Source of the DNA: Rhodocyclaceae bacterium
GTDB taxonomy: Bacteria; Pseudomonadota; Gammaproteobacteria; Burkholderiales; Rhodocyclaceae
Direction of reading: 5' to 3'
DNA length: 35,257 nucleotides
NCBI GenBank assembly: GCA_030652245.1
Contig: JAUSBB010000051.1
Coordinates: forward strand, 1 to 35,257
Shown here: in pieces, positions 31,816 to 35,257 of the stretch
Position numbering within the stretch: the first letter of the stretch is position 1
How the letters are laid out: each line of letters begins with the position of its first letter
Translations under genes and position numbers: made by a program
Notes under the pieces: model-generated
The model's database searches: none
Told to the model about the DNA's origin: nothing
Seen by the model: only the letters and a program-made list of their open reading frames with translations

Positions 31816-32871
31816 TCATTTGCAGATCTCCCGGCAAGCTTTTGCCACGGCCTCGGTCGCTTCGGGCAGCGCGAGTTCGCGCGCCTTCTCGGCCATTTCG
31901 AGCAGTTGCGCGCGCGTCAGGTTGCGGATCAGCGCCAGCCGCTCCGCCGTCAATTCCTTTTGCGGCAGCAGCATGGCCGCGCCGGCATGGACCAGGAAGC
32001 GTGCATTCGCGGTCTGGTGGTCATCCACGGCATGGGGGAAGGGCACCAGAATGCTCGCCACGCCCGCGGCGGCCAGCTCGGCGATGGTCAGGGCGCCGGC
32101 GCGACAGATCACCAGATCGGCCCAGGCATAGGCGCCCGCCATGTCGTCGATGAAGGCGGTCGTGTGCGCCTCGACTCCTGCCGCGGCATAGGCGGCAGCA
32201 AGCGCTGCAAGGTGTTTCTCGCCCGCCTGATGGACCACGGCAGGCCGCTCATCCGACGGCAGCAGGGCCAGCGCCTGCGGCAAGGTTTCATTGAGCGCCT
32301 GCGCGCCGAGGCTGCCGCCCAGCACCAGCAAATTCAGTTTCCCGCTGCGTTCGCCATAGCGCAAAGTCGGCGCTGGCAGGACAGCGACGGCATGCCGTAC
32401 CGGATTGCCGACCCATTGGCCTTTCTTCAGTACTTCGGGAAACCCGGTCAGGACGCGATCCGCGACGCCCGCCAAAACCCGGTTGGCCAGTCCGGCGATC
32501 GAATTCTGTTCGTGCAGCACCAGCGGAATGCCGCGCAAGCTGGCCATCATGCCGCCGGGGAAGCTGATGAAGCCGCCCATGCCGAGCACGACATCCGGCC
32601 GGATGGCGGAGAACCGGCGCCATGCCTGCACAAAGCCGGAGAGCAGGCTGAGCGGCAGCAGCAACTTGCGCAACAACCCCTTGCCGCGCAGCGCGCCGAA
32701 ACGCACCCAGGCCATCGTGTAGCCGCGCTCGGGCACCAGCCGCGCTTCCATGCCATCCGGATTGCCCATCCAGAACACCTTCCAGCCGTGACGGTGCAAT
32801 TCGTCGGCGACGGCGAGCCCGGGCATGATGTGCCCGCCGGTGCCGCCCGCCATGATGACGATGGTCTTCAT
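31816..32871 (-). CDS. murG: MurG glycosyltransferase (lipid II synthase)
   Basis: A 351-residue peripheral membrane glycosyltransferase that adds GlcNAc to lipid I to give lipid II on the cytoplasmic face. Motifs: [88 protein letters not shown] and the C-terminal [16 protein letters not shown]. The ATG overlaps the ftsW stop by four bases. An antisense copy of the 24-base motif is read as VLPAPTL. Confidence 0.97.
   Translation of the reverse strand: MKTIVIMAGGTGGHIMPGLAVADELHRHGWKVFWMGNPDGMEARLVPERGYTMAWVRFGALRGKGLLRKLLLPLSLLSGFVQAWRRFSAIRPDVVLGMGGFISFPGGMMASLRGIPLVLHEQNSIAGLANRVLAGVADRVLTGFPEVLKKGQWVGNPVRHAVAVLPAPTLRYGERSGKLNLLVLGGSLGAQALNETLPQALALLPSDERPAVVHQAGEKHLAALAAAYAAAGVEAHTTAFIDDMAGAYAWADLVICRAGALTIAELAAAGVASILVPFPHAVDDHQTANARFLVHAGAAMLLPQKELTAERLALIRNLTRAQLLEMAEKARELALPEATEAVAKACREICK
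32363..32386 (+). repeat. 24-base dispersed motif, copy in murG
   Basis: AAAGTCGGCGCTGGC, AGG, ACAGCG: one mismatch at position 21. Antisense to murG, read as VLPAPTL, the same antisense frame as in dusB. Confidence 0.85.
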
Positions 32872-34049
32872 GCGGGCAACCCCCGCATCAGGCGCCTGTT
32901 CTCGTAATCCACCCTCAACAGCACCGCAATCGCCAGACAATTGGCGACGATGCCCGAGCCGCCGAAGCTCATCAGCGGCAGGGTGAGGCCCTTGGTCGGC
33001 AGCAGGCCCATGTTCACGCCCATGTTGATGAAGGCCTGCCAGCCGATCCAGATGCCGATGCCTTGCGCCGTCAGACCGGCGAAGACACGTTCCATCTGCA
33101 GCGCCCGGCGGCCGACCACGAAGCAGCGTTGCACCAGCAGGGCGAACAGGCCGACCACGGCAACGACGCCAACGAAGCCAAGCTCCTCGGCGGTCACGGC
33201 CAGCAGAAAATCGGTATGTGCCTCGGGCAGGTAGAACAGTTTTTCGACGCTCGCGCCCAAGCCCACCCCGAACCACTCGCCGCGCCCGAAGGCGATCAGT
33301 GAATGCGAAAGCTGATAGCCTTTGCCGAGCGCATATTGCCAGGGGTCCATGTAACTCGTGATGCGTTCCCAGCGATACGGCGAGGAATAGATCAACGCGG
33401 CGAAGGCGAGCGCCATCGCGCCGATGAGAAAGGCAAACAGCCGCCCGTTCATGCCGCCGAGGAAGAGGATGCCCATGGCGATGACGACGATGACGACGAA
33501 GGCGCCAAAGTCGGGCTCGCGCAGCAGCAGCCCGCCGACCAGCGTCATCACCAGCGCGATCGGCACAAAGCCGCGGCGGAAGCTGCTCATGTCGGTGAGC
33601 TTCCTGGCCGTGTAATCGGCGGCGTAGAGCACCGCGCAGAGCTTCATGAATTCGGAGGGTTGCAGGGTCAGCGGGCCGAAGCCGATCCAGCGTTGCGCGC
33701 CATTCACCGTGCGGCCGATGCCCGGAATCAGCACCACCACCAGCAGGATCACGCCGGCGAGAAACAGCCATGGCGCCAGTTGCTGCCAAAAGCGCAGGGG
33801 AATCTGGAAAGCGACCAGGCCGCACATCAGCCCGACCGCCAGATAGACGGCGTGGCGCACCAGGAAATAAGTCGACTGGTGGCCGGTGAATGCACTGCCT
33901 TCGGCGGTGGCGATGGAAGCCGAATAAACCATCACCAGCCCCGTCAACAACAGCGCCAGCGCTGGCCAGAGCAGCAGCGGATCGAGCTCCGCCGTGGCCG
34001 CTGCGGGGCGGCCAGTGCCAAAGCGCCGTGGCAGCGTCGTGGCATTCAT
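32868..34049 (-). CDS. ftsW: SEDS peptidoglycan glycosyltransferase FtsW
   Basis: A 393-residue polytopic inner-membrane protein, the division-specific peptidoglycan polymerase working with FtsI. It has about ten hydrophobic segments. SEDS signatures: [31 protein letters not shown], the [18 protein letters not shown] loop containing the conserved catalytic-region Asp, and the C-terminal [19 protein letters not shown]. The ATG overlaps the murD stop by four bases; that murD end is built from a hairpin repeat. Confidence 0.97.
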   Translation of the reverse strand: MNATTLPRRFGTGRPAAATAELDPLLLWPALALLLTGLVMVYSASIATAEGSAFTGHQSTYFLVRHAVYLAVGLMCGLVAFQIPLRFWQQLAPWLFLAGVILLVVVLIPGIGRTVNGAQRWIGFGPLTLQPSEFMKLCAVLYAADYTARKLTDMSSFRRGFVPIALVMTLVGGLLLREPDFGAFVVIVVIAMGILFLGGMNGRLFAFLIGAMALAFAALIYSSPYRWERITSYMDPWQYALGKGYQLSHSLIAFGRGEWFGVGLGASVEKLFYLPEAHTDFLLAVTAEELGFVGVVAVVGLFALLVQRCFVVGRRALQMERVFAGLTAQGIGIWIGWQAFINMGVNMGLLPTKGLTLPLMSFGGSGIVANCLAIAVLLRVDYENRRLMRGLPA

Positions 34050-35257
34050 GTAACGCCCCTCTCCCCTTGCGGGAGAGGGGTTGGGGAGAGGGGTAATTCA
34101 GCCACCGCCGCCTTGAAAACCTCGGCGCGATGCTCGTAATTGCGAAACATGTCGAAGCTGGCGCAGGCCGGCGAGAGCAGCACGGCGTCGCCGGGCCGCG
34201 CGCGCGCCGCCGCGAGGCGCACTGCGGTATCCATGTCGGCGGCGTCGAGTAGCGGCACGCCGCAGCCGTCGAGCGCGGCGCGAATCTTCGGCGCATCGCG
34301 GCCGATCAGCACCACGCCATGCGCATGGCGCGCCACGGCATCCTTCAGCGGCGAGAAATCCTGGCCCTTGCCGTCCCCGCCGAGAATCACCACCGACTGG
34401 CAGCCCAGCCCCGTCAGTGCCGCGACCGTGGCCCCGACATTGGTGCCCTTCGAGTCATCGTAATAGGTCACCCCGCCGATCTCGGCAATCTTTTCGACCC
34501 GGTGCGGCAGGCCTTGATACGACCGCAGCGCCGGCAGCAGCGTCACCGCATCGATGCCGATGGCCGCGCACAGCGCCAGCGCGGCCAGGGCGTTGGCGGC
34601 ATTGTGGAGTCCGGCGATGGGCAGCGCGGAGACCGGCAGCAGGAAACGGTCGCCCTGCACCAGCCAGGGCTCGTTGCGATTCTCGCGCAGGCCGAAATCA
34701 GCGACGTCCGCCGGCGCATCGAGGCCGAAGCTAATGAGACGCCGACCCGGGATCGCCATGCTTTTCACCCGCGCGTCCTGCCGATTGAGCACCTGCACAC
34801 CATCGCCCTGAAAGATGCGCGCCTTGGCGCTCGCATAGTCGTCAAGGTCGATGTAGCGGTCGAGGTGGTCGTCGCTCAAGTTGAGCACCGTCGCGGCCGT
34901 GGCGTTCAGCGTTTCGGTGGTTTCGAGCTGGAAGCTCGACAGTTCCAGCACCCAGATTTCTGGCAGGGCGCCCCGGTCCTGGAAGTCCATCAGCGCGGTC
35001 AGCGCGGCGGGCGAGATGTTGCCGGCCACGCCGACGCGGCGACCCGTCGCTTTGATCAGATGGCCGGTGAGTGACGTGGTGGTGGTCTTGCCGTTGGTGC
35101 CGGTGATCGCCAGCACCGGCACGTTTTGCTTGAGCGAGCGCAACCCTTGAGCAAAGAGTTCAATTTCGCCAATCACCGGAATGCCCTGCGCGCGGGCATG
35201 GATGACCACCAGCAGGCCGGGCGAGAGCCCCGGCGAGATGGCGACGAGGTCGATGCC
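34046..35257 (-). CDS. murD: UDP-N-acetylmuramoylalanine-D-glutamate ligase, 5' end cut by window
   Basis: About 403 residues of the Mur ligase that adds D-Glu to UDP-MurNAc-L-Ala. The first 60 or so residues lie outside the window; the visible frame opens with [11 protein letters not shown]. Motifs: [56 protein letters not shown] and the C-terminal [22 protein letters not shown]. The final residues after AAVAEL ([15 protein letters not shown]) come from a hairpin repeat rather than from the family sequence. First gene of the visible dcw cluster; murD precedes ftsW as usual. Confidence 0.96.
   Translation of the reverse strand, partial: GIDLVAISPGLSPGLLVVIHARAQGIPVIGEIELFAQGLRSLKQNVPVLAITGTNGKTTTTSLTGHLIKATGRRVGVAGNISPAALTALMDFQDRGALPEIWVLELSSFQLETTETLNATAATVLNLSDDHLDRYIDLDDYASAKARIFQGDGVQVLNRQDARVKSMAIPGRRLISFGLDAPADVADFGLRENRNEPWLVQGDRFLLPVSALPIAGLHNAANALAALALCAAIGIDAVTLLPALRSYQGLPHRVEKIAEIGGVTYYDDSKGTNVGATVAALTGLGCQSVVILGGDGKGQDFSPLKDAVARHAHGVVLIGRDAPKIRAALDGCGVPLLDAADMDTAVRLAAARARPGDAVLLSPACASFDMFRNYEHRAEVFKAAVAELPLSPTPLPQGERGVT
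34056..34093 (-). repeat. Hairpin repeat forming the MurD C-terminus
   Basis: CCCCTCTCCC (34056-34065) pairs with GGGAGAGGGG (34071-34080), a 10-bp stem with a 5-base loop, followed by a third related arm GGGGAGAGGGG (34083-34093). The PLPQGERG peptide it encodes is a recurrent product of this repeat type in proteobacteria (from memory). It ends just before the murD stop / ftsW start overlap. Confidence 0.75.

Overview
The window is an ordinary, densely packed, GC-rich bacterial core chromosome. The genes suggest a betaproteobacterium, probably Rhodocyclales or a close relative (inference). The support is the dusB-fis-purH-purD order, a lptD-surA-pdxA-rsmA operon facing amgK-murU, a hemCDXY operon facing ppc, and a standard division/cell-wall (dcw) cluster. 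No rRNA, tRNA, prophage, transposase or CRISPR array was seen.

Layout. 1-2409: minus-strand 3' part of a NAD-type isocitrate dehydrogenase, a WxxGxW-repeat lipoprotein and a cysteine-free DsrC/TusE homologue. 2410-5232: ppc (minus), divergent from hemC-hemD-hemX-hemY (5260-9362, plus). 9326-18597: a long minus-strand run amgK-murU-pepP-ubiH-dusB-fis-purH-purD-hemF, with short gaps or overlaps, joining muropeptide recycling, ubiquinone and tRNA modification, a nucleoid regulator, purine synthesis and haem synthesis. 18690-24569: lptD-surA-pdxA-rsmA (plus). 24624-25230: a small hicA-hicB toxin-antitoxin pair, the only clearly accessory genes. 25281-25321: a bidirectional terminator. 25326-35257: the dcw cluster on the minus strand, in transcription order murD (5' end off the window), ftsW, murG, murC, murB, ddlB, ftsQ, ftsA, ftsZ, nearly all joined by 1-4 base overlaps.

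The most unusual signal is not a gene. A 24-base motif (AAAGTCGGCGCTGGC, then RRN, then ACGGCG) occurs eight times between 13.6 and 32.4 kb, with one weaker candidate at 8.47 kb. All copies lie inside conserved housekeeping genes, on both strands and in several reading frames, and seem to replace codons rather than add length. It behaves like a DNA-level signal such as an uptake sequence, or like a very small intragenic repeat. Other oddities are a hairpin element inserted in frame in ubiH, a hairpin repeat forming the C-terminus of MurD, a 7-base tandem repeat at the ddlB/ftsQ junction, imperfect direct repeats flanking hicAB, and a duplicated motif in the LptD N-terminal region.

No gap between genes exceeds 300 bases. 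The longest is 2182-2409, which holds a candidate promoter, a hairpin and a GC-rich repeat.
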